A DNA stretch of 64,000 bases from an uncultured Prevotellaceae bacterium. GTDB taxonomy: Bacteria; Bacteroidota; Bacteroidia; Bacteroidales; Bacteroidaceae. A program made the translations under genes and the position numbers. How positions within the stretch are numbered: the stretch's first letter is position 1; each line of letters starts with the position of its first letter. A model generated the notes under the pieces. It searched no databases. It saw nothing but the letters and a program-made list of their open reading frames with translations, and was not told the DNA's origin. The stretch lies in NCBI GenBank assembly GCA_937893145.1, contig CALBJW010000148.1:42049-106048 (forward strand). The letters run 5' to 3'. Positions 54,975 through 62,619 of the stretch are shown here, in pieces.

Positions 54975-55148
54975 ATGAAAAAACAATATATCGTACCAGA
55001 GTCAAATGTTTCTAAATTGCAAATGTTTCTTGAAAGTGTTACTTTCAGCGTGAGCAATGAAGAATATAATGGAGGTGGTAATGCTAAGAAGCGTCAAATT
55101 GATGAACTTAATGAGGAAATCGTTGATGATTCGTTTTGGTCGAAATAA
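54975..55148 (+). CDS. Small 57-residue protein of the MKKxYxxP...DDxFWS family
   Basis: It starts 22 bases after the PL11 stop and begins MKKQYIVPESNVSK. It has a Gly-rich patch (NGGGNAKKR) and ends VDDSFWSK. It is a relative of the protein at 47093: the N-terminal MKKxYxxP, a central hydrophobic patch, GG and the DD-x-FWS end are shared while the middle differs. No signal peptide. It is the last gene before a strong terminator, so it is made from the lyase transcript. Function unknown. Confidence 0.7.
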   Translation: MKKQYIVPESNVSKLQMFLESVTFSVSNEEYNGGGNAKKRQIDELNEEIVDDSFWSK

Positions 55149-55165
55149 ACATATCCTATAGTAGT

Positions 55166-55204
55166 GGAGAGTGCATCAAGTCATTTGGTGCACTCTCTTT
55201 TTCA
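55166..55204 (+). terminator. Terminator after the PL11 operon
   Basis: GAGAGTGCATCAA and TTGGTGCACTCTC pair with one mismatch, followed by a T run. Confidence 0.85.
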
Positions 55205-55322
55205 TTAATAGTGATTCCGCAAAGTGACAATAACCACTTGTTAATTTCTTTGTTTGCAAATGTTGAGATAGGAGAACTGCATTATTTTATATGATTAATT
55301 TGTTGTTTTATGAAAAATAGTA

Positions 55323-55330
55323 TATCTTTG
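55323..55330 (+). promoter_or_regulatory. Promoter of the ptuAB operon
   Basis: TATCTTTG. The ~95-base leader contains a 12-codon frame (from ATG 55348) ending before ptuA; no other structure is clear. Confidence 0.55.
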
Positions 55331-55429
55331 CACCATAAACAATAAAATGAATATTGAGGGCGTGTCAAAGGGTTGTGGTAATTAGCTGCGTCAAACTCTT
55401 TTGGTAGGCATATCAGTTCTTTTCGGTAT

Positions 55430-56713
55430 ATGGAAAATTTCGAGTTTAAAATATCAGGAATTAAAATAGAGAACTTTAGGGGCATTAAGAAACTTGAGCT
55501 CGATGGTTTCAGTTCAAGTATGAATGCTATCGTGGGTGTTAATGGCGCAGGAAAGTCATCTGTTCTGCATGCTATTGACATTCTTTTTTCTTGGTTTTCG
55601 GCTCGAATAAGAAATGCTAAGGGCAATGGCTTGACTATTAGTGATGATGATATTTCGCATGGAGCAAGTTTTTGCTCTATGGAGATAACACTGTCAAATG
55701 GTGTTTCATGGAGGTTGTTTAAGCAGAAGTCGACAAGCAGAAAGAAGATTTCGGAAAAGAGCAAGTTTGTGGATATGACGGATTATGTTAATAGTATCCT
55801 TGTTCATAATGAAGATTGTCCTTTGGAATCTTACTTGCCTCTTTATTCTTTTTATGGTGTGAACAGGATTGTGGAAGAAACTCCAACTCATTTCTTTAAG
55901 GATGGAGCTCTCAATCCTGCTGATGTGTATAATAGAGAACTTGACAATGCGCAAAACTATCGGTCTTTGTTCCGCTGGTTTAAGGAAAGAGAGGACGCGG
56001 AAAACAGAGAATTCAGATTGAACCCACAGGGTTTTGTGGAAGATAGGCAGCTCAAGGCGGTACGAAAAGCTATTGAGTCTATAATGCCCGGATATACTAA
56101 TCTGCATGTGCGAACTCAACCTAATCGTTTTGTGGTGGATAAGGATGGTATTCAGTTCTGCTTCGATTCTCTCTCGGATGGAGAAAAGGCTTATCTTGCC
56201 CTTGCTGCAGACATTGCTCGTAAGTTGGCAATGTCGCATCCTCATGATGATGAGCCATTGAAGGCTTCTGCTATTATTTTGATTGATGAAATAGATCTGC
56301 ACCTCCATCCTTCGTGGCAGCGTGATGTGTTACCAAATATGACTCGCACTTTTGAGAATTGCCAGTTCGTAGTTTCTACACATTCCCCTTTTATTCTCAA
56401 TAATATTAATTCGCATAAGAATGACAAGCTTTTTCTTATGGAAAAAGGCGTACTGGCTGTATTGCCGAACAATGTGTATGGGCGTGAAGTAGGTTTGGTG
56501 CTTAATGAGGTGTTGCAGATGGATAGTCTCCGTAATACTGAGGTTGAGAAGCGCTTGCGAGTGATATGGGAGTGCCTTCGTAATGGGGATGGTGATTCTA
56601 ATTTGTTCAATGAGAATATGGATTGGTTGCGTGATACTCTTGAGTCGTCGGACTTGGTGTTTGCCAAGATTGCTCTTCAGCAAAGGATAAATCAGAAACA
56701 TTCGGGAAAATAA
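55430..56713 (+). CDS. ptuA: Septu-type AAA/ABC ATPase
   Basis: The 427-residue ATPase is of the RecF/SMC-like group. The N-terminus reads ISGIKIENFRGIKKLEL, Walker A is GVNGAGKSS (36-44), the signature-like LSDGEKAYLALAADIAR follows, Walker B is AIILIDEIDLHLHPSWQ near 280, and the switch is VVSTHSPFIL. It is directly coupled (TAATG) to an HNH nuclease gene, the two-gene layout of the Septu anti-phage system, in which PtuA forms a ring that holds and controls PtuB. There is no TOPRIM domain, which argues against an OLD nuclease. No reverse transcriptase is nearby, so it is not part of a retron. Confidence 0.85.
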   Translation: MENFEFKISGIKIENFRGIKKLELDGFSSSMNAIVGVNGAGKSSVLHAIDILFSWFSARIRNAKGNGLTISDDDISHGASFCSMEITLSNGVSWRLFKQKSTSRKKISEKSKFVDMTDYVNSILVHNEDCPLESYLPLYSFYGVNRIVEETPTHFFKDGALNPADVYNRELDNAQNYRSLFRWFKEREDAENREFRLNPQGFVEDRQLKAVRKAIESIMPGYTNLHVRTQPNRFVVDKDGIQFCFDSLSDGEKAYLALAADIARKLAMSHPHDDEPLKASAIILIDEIDLHLHPSWQRDVLPNMTRTFENCQFVVSTHSPFILNNINSHKNDKLFLMEKGVLAVLPNNVYGREVGLVLNEVLQMDSLRNTEVEKRLRVIWECLRNGDGDSNLFNENMDWLRDTLESSDLVFAKIALQQRINQKHSGK

Positions 56714-57360
56714 TGAGGTTAATTGTTAAGCAATCGATGGCTCCAGAGAGTTATGTGAGTTTCTTGACACATAACAATCCTCGAGATTGGGACAAGGATG
56801 TTCCTGCTGAAATGAAAAAGTTTGTGCGTGAGAATATCTTGGCTGTTGAGCAGTTTATGTATAGTGCTTATACAGAAAAAAGGTTGGGATTTGATGATAA
56901 GGGACTACATGTGGATCATTTTAGAAAGCAATCGCTTTTCCCAAGTCCAAAATTTGTGTTTGACTGGAATAATTTCTTTGTCGATAAACATGAGGTGTTT
57001 TATGGTGCAGACTTCAAGGATAATGGAAAATCTACACCAGTAAAGTCGGTTAGTGACTATGATTATATCATTAATCCTTCTGAAGAGGACCCTCATCACT
57101 ATTTCTGCTATTCTGCAGATGGCTGTATTTGTGCAAGGAGTGGGCTTACTATTGATGAAAGGAAAAGGGCGATTTTTACGATAGCTGCTTTTAACCTTTG
57201 TCATCCGTCGCTTGTGGCAGAGAGGAGTTCTATTTTTGCAATGGTTACTGATATGAAGAATGGTGGATGCACTCCACAGGAAATTTTAGACTGCTTGTCA
57301 GGGAATAGCTATCCGAGTGTGGTTGAATATTGTTGTAATGAGATATTTGACGAGTTGTGA
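56713..57360 (+). CDS. ptuB: Septu-type HNH endonuclease
   Basis: The 215-residue product carries an HNH-type core with H66-x-D-H69 in LHVDHFRKQ and asparagines in FDWNNFFV (N86, N87). This is the pattern of the small HNH partners of PtuA and of retron effectors (TIGR02646-like). It probably cuts nucleic acid when PtuA is triggered by infection. The start overlaps the ptuA stop by one base, implying coupled translation. The operon has its own promoter and lies between a carbohydrate locus and core genes. Confidence 0.82.
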   Translation: MRLIVKQSMAPESYVSFLTHNNPRDWDKDVPAEMKKFVRENILAVEQFMYSAYTEKRLGFDDKGLHVDHFRKQSLFPSPKFVFDWNNFFVDKHEVFYGADFKDNGKSTPVKSVSDYDYIINPSEEDPHHYFCYSADGCICARSGLTIDERKRAIFTIAAFNLCHPSLVAERSSIFAMVTDMKNGGCTPQEILDCLSGNSYPSVVEYCCNEIFDEL

Positions 57361-57445
57361 AATACATATCTCTTAATATTTTACTTTCAAATGAAACAAC
57401 TGGGGTATAGTTTGTACCCTGGTTGGGTAGATGAGTAGAAGAAAA

Positions 57446-58102
57446 ATGAATATGATTCGAAATGTGATTTTTGACCTTGGTGGGGTGCTGCTGAACCTCG
57501 ACTTGCAGAGGTGCTTCAAGGGATTTGAGGCGCTGGGTGTGGATATGGAGATGATGATGAAGTCGGGTAGGGGCGATGGCGGTGCTACGATGTGTGAGGG
57601 CGTGAGTGCTACGGGTGATATGGACCTGTATCAAGTGGGGGGAATCAGTACGGAGGAGTTTCTGGAGAGGATGAGGCGCTTGTGCAAGGAGGGGACTCGT
57701 AGGGAGGATGTGCTGAGGGTGTGGAACTCGTGGCTGCTCGATATTCCTATGGAGAAGTTGGAGTTGCTGAAGAGGTTGAGGCGTGAGGGATATGGGGTGT
57801 ATATGCTTTCGAACACGAATGAGGCGCATTGGGAGTATATCGTGAAGGAGAACTTCCCTGAGCCTGTGGATGTGTATTTCGATGATGTGTTTATGTCGCA
57901 GGAGTTGGGTATGGCGAAACCTAACGCGTGTATATATAAAGAGGTGTTGAGGCGTATTGGCTGTGAGGCTGAGGAGTGTCTCTTCATTGATGATGCTCGG
58001 GCGAACTGTGATGCTGCTGAGGTGCTTGGCATGAAGGCGGTGAAGTATGAGGTGGGTGAGAGTGAGCTTGAGGATTTGGTTTATAGGTTTATGGGTTTAT
58101 AG
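57446..58102 (+). CDS. HAD-superfamily phosphatase
   Basis: Motif I DLGGVLLNLD lies at the N-terminus, a GVYMLSNTNEAHW stretch (motif II) in the middle, K in MAKPNACIY (motif III) and FIDDARANCDAA (motif IV). The cap is alpha-helical, as in the YihX/epoxide-hydrolase-like subgroup. Starts at 57431, 57446 and 57452 are all possible; I use 57446, and the family usually begins two to five residues before VIFDLGG. Substrate unknown, likely a small phosphorylated metabolite. Confidence 0.88.
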   Translation: MNMIRNVIFDLGGVLLNLDLQRCFKGFEALGVDMEMMMKSGRGDGGATMCEGVSATGDMDLYQVGGISTEEFLERMRRLCKEGTRREDVLRVWNSWLLDIPMEKLELLKRLRREGYGVYMLSNTNEAHWEYIVKENFPEPVDVYFDDVFMSQELGMAKPNACIYKEVLRRIGCEAEECLFIDDARANCDAAEVLGMKAVKYEVGESELEDLVYRFMGL

Positions 58103-58160
58103 GTTTATGAGTTTAAAGGTTTAAGGGTTTAAGAGGTTAAAAGTTTAAGGTTTATTTGGA
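58083..58160. repeat. GGTTTA-type satellite
   Basis: About eight units of GTTTATAGG/GGTTTAAG span the last codons of the HAD gene and the following spacer. Confidence 0.75.
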
Positions 58161-58183
58161 ATTATTGTTGATTATATTTGAAT

Positions 58184-59143
58184 ATGAAAAAGACAGTTTT
58201 TGATTATCTTGGAATCGCGTTTGGAAGTGCGATGGTATCGGTGGCGTTCGTGTTCTTCATCAATCCTTACAAGTTGGTTCCGGGAGGTGTGTTTGGTGCG
58301 AGTATTGTGTTGCATAACTTGTTTCCTGGTATTCAGGTTGGTACGTTTGGTTATATGATTGGAATACCTCTGTTGCTGGCTTCGTATTTCCTTCTGGGTA
58401 AGGGTATTGGTGCGAGAACATTGGTTGCTTCGCTGCTTGGTCCTTGCATCATGAATGTGGTGACTACGCTTGCTTATCCTAATGCGGCGGCGATGAGGAG
58501 TTTGGACCCAAGTCAGTTGGCAGGTGGGGTGTTGGACCTCTCTAACGACCTTATCCTTGCGTGTATCGTGGGGCCTGTGATGATTGGTGTAGGTGAGGGC
58601 ATCATGATGAGGTGCAAGGCTACTTCGGGCGGTTCGGATGTGGTGGCTATGCTGCTGCATAAGTATTGTCATATCAAGTTCTCGAAGGCGTTGATGATGG
58701 TGGACGGACTGGTGATTCTGTCGGGTCTGCTTGTCATTGGTATGGGTATGGGAACAGGTGAGGCTGGCGGTAAGTCGTGGATTCTGTCGGGTTATTCGCT
58801 GATATGTATCTTCATCATGACGAAGATGGTGGAGTTTGTGGTGTCGGGAAACAAGAACAACAAGCTCATGTTTATCGTTACGGAGAAGAACCAGGAGGAG
58901 ATGCGACAGTTTGTGTTGAAGGAGTTGGACCGTACTGCTACTGTGTTCCCAAGTCATGGTTTGTATGCTAATGGCGAGAAGGACACTCTGATGATGGTGG
59001 TGCGTATGCATGAGGTGGATATCGTGATTAGTCGCATCACGGAGTTTGACCCTAATGTGTTTGTCATCGTGACGGATGCTTACGACACTTTCGGGGAACG
59101 ATGGAATGAGTTCCCGGATGGAAACACATTAAGACTTGGGTAG
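58184..59143 (+). CDS. YitT-family membrane protein (DUF161/DUF2179)
   Basis: A 319-residue protein with five to six membrane segments (VSVAFVFFINPYKLVPGGV at the start is the family signature) and a soluble C-terminal DUF2179 domain of about 85 residues (MFIVTEKNQEEMRQFVL, TLMMVVRMHEVD). I start at ATG 58184; a TTG six bases upstream is unlikely. Function of the family is not established; a transport role is often suggested. Confidence 0.9.
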   Translation: MKKTVFDYLGIAFGSAMVSVAFVFFINPYKLVPGGVFGASIVLHNLFPGIQVGTFGYMIGIPLLLASYFLLGKGIGARTLVASLLGPCIMNVVTTLAYPNAAAMRSLDPSQLAGGVLDLSNDLILACIVGPVMIGVGEGIMMRCKATSGGSDVVAMLLHKYCHIKFSKALMMVDGLVILSGLLVIGMGMGTGEAGGKSWILSGYSLICIFIMTKMVEFVVSGNKNNKLMFIVTEKNQEEMRQFVLKELDRTATVFPSHGLYANGEKDTLMMVVRMHEVDIVISRITEFDPNVFVIVTDAYDTFGERWNEFPDGNTLRLG

Positions 59144-59352
59144 AATGTTTTTATGATCAATATAAAATCCATGTTCATCCCCTCATATTTTCGGGGATTG
59201 CAGGAGAACTTGCTTCAGGGCTTGCATAAGCGAGCTTCTGCATCCCAGCCGCAAGTGCTCCAGCAGTGCTCTTTGAGCACTTGAACATGATGTAAAATTG
59301 CTCCTGCGTCGCACAAAACTGCAAATGCACAAAATCAAAAAATATAAAAAAT

Positions 59353-59484
59353 ATGAGAATTGTTCGTGAAGAGATTCCGGAACCCTTGAAAACTGACTTG
59401 AAACAGTATGTCTATGACATAATTGGTGCTATGCACGAGGTGTATAGACAGTTGGATAATGGTCTGCCAGAGTATGTTTATTAA
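59353..59484 (+). pseudogene. Truncated GxxExxY protein
   Basis: Forty-three codons read like the N-terminus of the GxxExxY family (VYDIIGAMHEVYRQLDNG) and stop right after GLPEYVY, which is the name-giving motif. The usual protein is about 120-130 residues. The break coincides with the left end of a MITE-like element at 59485. The rest of the gene is not found downstream. The 209 bases before it (59144-59352) hold an AGTGCTC/GAGCACT hairpin near 59265 and no gene. Confidence 0.75.
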
Positions 59485-59781
59485 TAAATTAAATAAAGTT
59501 TCGGAAGTAGATTTATCAAAAGATTTATTCTAAGATTTATCATAGATTCAAGGCCGTTAGGCCGCCTTTTAATAAATACTTCTAAGTCTTTATGCGAGAT
59601 TTATCATGGATTTATGTTAAGATTTAAATCTAAACGAAGAAATCTATTATAAATCAGACATAAAATGATTATGATATTTTATAGAGGATCGTCGCTTTGC
59701 TCCTTGAATCTGTGATAAATCTTTCATAAATCAGTGCTTAAATCTTAATTGTTGTACTTCCAAAACTTAAATAAATTAAAA
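59485..59781. mobile_element. MITE-like element, ~295 bp
   Basis: The left arm (59485-59556) and right arm (59700-59781) are imperfect inverted repeats sharing AAGTTTYGGAAGTA near the ends and AAGATTTATCAYAGATTCAAGG inside. The AT-rich centre has several GATTTAT units and encodes nothing. It interrupts the GxxExxY gene and ends ten bases before rdgB. Confidence 0.6.
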
Positions 59782-59790
59782 AGAAGATAT

Positions 59791-60399
59791 ATGAAGACAT
59801 TAGTTTTGGCGAGCAATAATGCTCATAAGTTGGAGGAGGTGAGAGCTATCCTCGGTGGCAGTTTTGAGATAAAATCTCTGAAGGAGATAGGGTGTTTTGA
59901 TGATATTCCTGAGACTGGTAAGACGTTCAGGGAGAATGCTTTGCAGAAGGTGGAATATGTGAAGGAACATTATGGTTTGGACTGCTTTGCGGATGATTCG
60001 GGACTGGAGGTAGAATGCCTTGGTGGTGAACCTGGTGTGTACTCCGCTCGCTATGCCGTGATGAACGGAAAAGAGCCTGTGCCAACAAAGGATGAGGCGA
60101 ACATGAATGTGCTGCTCGAGAAGCTGTTTGGGGGCGAGAAGAAGGAAGAGAGTCCGAAGGCTTGTTTCCGCACTTCGATAGCTCTTGTGATGGGTGATGA
60201 GGTGCATTACTTCGATGGTATCGTGGAAGGACATATCATACCAGAGAAGAGAGGTGCGGAGGGCTTCGGCTATGACCCTATCTTTGTGCCTGATGGATAT
60301 GATGAGACTTTCGCCGAACTTGGTGCTGAAGTGAAGAATGGCATCAGTCACCGTGCTCGTGCAGTGGCAAAACTCGTGGAATTTCTCAATAATTTATAA
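59791..60399 (+). CDS. rdgB: Non-canonical purine NTP pyrophosphatase
   Basis: The 202-residue enzyme hydrolyses ITP, dITP and XTP so that damaged purines stay out of nucleic acid. Motifs are [16 protein letters not shown] at the start, [23 protein letters not shown] and [13 protein letters not shown], then SHRARA. I start at ATG 59791; an upstream TTG frame runs into the MITE-like element, so rdgB may take its promoter from there. Confidence 0.95.
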   Translation: MKTLVLASNNAHKLEEVRAILGGSFEIKSLKEIGCFDDIPETGKTFRENALQKVEYVKEHYGLDCFADDSGLEVECLGGEPGVYSARYAVMNGKEPVPTKDEANMNVLLEKLFGGEKKEESPKACFRTSIALVMGDEVHYFDGIVEGHIIPEKRGAEGFGYDPIFVPDGYDETFAELGAEVKNGISHRARAVAKLVEFLNNL

Positions 60400-60428
60400 T
60401 TATTGCTTAATAATTAAGAATAATTTCT

Positions 60429-60436
60429 TACCTTTG
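60429..60436 (+). promoter_or_regulatory. Promoter of ychF
   Basis: TACCTTTG, about 28 bases before the ATG at 60465. Confidence 0.65.
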
Positions 60437-60464
60437 CACCAAAATTATAAGGTAAAAAATAATA

Positions 60465-61568
60465 ATGGCATTAAAAGCAGGTATTGTAGGACTTCCTAAT
60501 GTAGGTAAGTCAACACTTTTCAACTGTCTGTCGAGCGCAAAGGCTCAGGCAGCAAATTTCCCATTTTGTACTATTGATGCTCAGTTGGGTCAGGTAAGTG
60601 TACCAGACGAACGACTGACAAAACTCGCAGAGATTGTTCACCCAGGACGCATCGTTCCTGCGGTATGTGATATTGTAGATATTGCTGGTCTCGTGAAGGG
60701 TGCCAGCAAGGGCGAAGGTCTCGGAAACCAGTTCCTTGGTAATATCCGTGAGTGTGATGCTATCATCCATGTGCTTCGTTGTTTCGACAATGGCAATATC
60801 GTGCATGTTGATGGAACAGTGGACCCTGTTCGCGACAAGGAAATCATCGACACAGAACTTCAGTTGAAGGACCTCGAGACTGTTGAGGCTCGTATCAAGA
60901 AGACTGAGAAGATTGCAATGGTAGGTCATGACAAGGACGCAAAGGTTGAGTACGACCTCCTCGTTCGCTACAAGGATGCACTCCTTCAGGGCAAGAGCGC
61001 TCGTACCGTTGAACTCATCAACGATGACGAAGTGGCAGCATCGAAGAATATGTTCCTCCTCACAACAAAGCCAGTGCTCTATGTTTGTAATGTTGACGAC
61101 CAGAGTGCGAAGGACGGCAACCAGTATGTAGAGGCAGTTCGTGAGGCAATCAAGGAAGAGGATGCACAGCTCATGATTATCTCGGCTCAGACAGAGGCGG
61201 ACATCGCCGAACTCGAAGACTACGATGAGAAGCAGATGTTCCTTGAGGATATGGGCTTGGAGGAGAGTGGTTGCAACCGACTCATCAAGGCTATCTACTC
61301 ACTTCTCAACCTCGAGACATTCATCACAGCTGGTCCTATGGAAGTAAAGGCATGGACATACCGCAAGGGCTGGAAGGCTCCTCAGTGTGCTGGTGTTATC
61401 CACACAGATTTCGAGAAGGGCTTCATCCGTGCTCAGGTCATCAAGTACGACGACTACATCAAGTATGGTTCGGAGGCAGCAGTTCGTGAGGCTGGTAAGC
61501 TCGGAGTTGAAGGTAAGGAATATGTAGTACAGGACGGTGACATCATGCACTTCTTGTTTAATGTATAA
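60465..61568 (+). CDS. ychF: YchF/Ola1-family ATPase
   Basis: The 367-residue Obg-related P-loop protein has Walker [20 protein letters not shown] and a C-terminal TGS domain ([18 protein letters not shown]..). It lacks the usual GTP-specificity motif, and the family prefers ATP. It associates with ribosomes and affects stress responses. It is followed five bases later by lgt. Confidence 0.96.
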   Translation: MALKAGIVGLPNVGKSTLFNCLSSAKAQAANFPFCTIDAQLGQVSVPDERLTKLAEIVHPGRIVPAVCDIVDIAGLVKGASKGEGLGNQFLGNIRECDAIIHVLRCFDNGNIVHVDGTVDPVRDKEIIDTELQLKDLETVEARIKKTEKIAMVGHDKDAKVEYDLLVRYKDALLQGKSARTVELINDDEVAASKNMFLLTTKPVLYVCNVDDQSAKDGNQYVEAVREAIKEEDAQLMIISAQTEADIAELEDYDEKQMFLEDMGLEESGCNRLIKAIYSLLNLETFITAGPMEVKAWTYRKGWKAPQCAGVIHTDFEKGFIRAQVIKYDDYIKYGSEAAVREAGKLGVEGKEYVVQDGDIMHFLFNV

Positions 61569-61573
61569 GCATT

Positions 61574-62524
61574 ATGTTGTACTTTATAGATTGGCAGCCA
61601 AGCGTTGAAGTGTTTTCTTTGGGATTCATCACAGTTCGTTGGTACTCGATGTTTTGGGTTATCGGATTGCTGGTGGGATATTTCATCGTGCAAAGAGGAT
61701 ATAGTCAGCAGAAAATCTCGGACGAGAAGTTTGAACCATTGTTCTTCTACTGCTTCATCGGTATCATAGCAGGAGCGCGTCTTGGACATTGCTTGTTGTA
61801 TGAACCTGGATATTTCCTCGGCAGTTGGAAGGGTTTCCTCGAGATGTTCTTGCCTATTCGCTTTAGTGCAGACATGAGCAGTTGGCGCTTCACCGGTTAC
61901 GAAGGTCTTGCAAGTCACGGCGGAACAGTAGGTGTCATCCTTGCGATGATACTCTATGCAAGGAACATGAAGATGAAGATGTTCACGGTGATTGACAATG
62001 TGGCTTTGGCAGTTCCTTTCGCAGCATGTTGCATTCGACTTGGCAACTTGATGAACTCGGAGATTATTGGTGACCCTACCAGTATGCCTTGGGGATTCAT
62101 CTTTCACTCAAGAGAAGCACTCGTAAACGGAGCACTCGCACCTCGTCATCCTGCTCAGCTCTACGAAGCAATAGCATATATCATCATCTTCTTCGTTCAG
62201 TTGTGGATATACAAGAAGCATGACTTGCCATTGTATAAGCAGACAGGCGAAAAGAAGAGTGGAATGTTCAAGGCAAAGAAAGGTGAACCACACGTGAACC
62301 CTCTTGCAGAAGCAGAGAAGAAGTCGTTCATCGGCACAGGTTTCTATTTCGGTTTCACCATTGCAACCATCTTCCTCTTCCGTTTCTTCGTTGAGTTCAT
62401 CAAGAAGGAGCAGGTAGATTTTGAAAAGGGCATGTCGCTTGACATGGGACAGTTGCTCAGCATCCCATTCGTCCTTCTCGGTTCGTGGCTCATCTGGAAC
62501 GCAATTCAAAAAGTAAAAAAATAG
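61574..62524 (+). CDS. lgt: Prolipoprotein diacylglyceryl transferase
   Basis: The 316-residue inner-membrane enzyme attaches diacylglycerol to the lipobox cysteine, the first step in maturing lipoproteins such as those at 1453 and 4249. Seven membrane segments are visible, with the HGGTVGVILA and GRLGN-type motifs (IRLGNLMNSEIIG, GARLGHCLLYEP). An extra charged loop (KKHDLPLYKQTGEKKSG..) before the last segments is longer than in E. coli but seen in Bacteroidetes. Confidence 0.95.
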   Translation: MLYFIDWQPSVEVFSLGFITVRWYSMFWVIGLLVGYFIVQRGYSQQKISDEKFEPLFFYCFIGIIAGARLGHCLLYEPGYFLGSWKGFLEMFLPIRFSADMSSWRFTGYEGLASHGGTVGVILAMILYARNMKMKMFTVIDNVALAVPFAACCIRLGNLMNSEIIGDPTSMPWGFIFHSREALVNGALAPRHPAQLYEAIAYIIIFFVQLWIYKKHDLPLYKQTGEKKSGMFKAKKGEPHVNPLAEAEKKSFIGTGFYFGFTIATIFLFRFFVEFIKKEQVDFEKGMSLDMGQLLSIPFVLLGSWLIWNAIQKVKK

Positions 62525-62535
62525 CAACAATATAA

Positions 62536-62613
62536 AACCCTTTCACCCTCGGGGCATTACTATCGTCAGGTAGTAACTACTCCCCTCCATTTCAGGGAGG
62601 GGCAGGGGGTGGG
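62536..62613 (+). repeat. Two-hairpin element directly upstream of purL start
   Basis: The first stem is TTACTA/TAGTAA, the second CTCCCCTCC paired with GGGAGGGG, followed by the tail GGGGGTGGGT, which ends six bases before the ATG. Same plan as 11528-11610 before gpmI, with different first-stem bases that still pair. Confidence 0.6.
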
Positions 62614-62619
62614 TCTTTT

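Noticed and set aside
55348..55386. 12-codon leader peptide before ptuA
   Set aside because: Could be a leader peptide, but there is no attenuator-like hairpin and no codon bias; too weak to annotate.
55331..55429. Possible retron RNA upstream of ptuA
   Set aside because: No reverse transcriptase gene nearby and no clear msr/msd-like paired structure; the leader is short.
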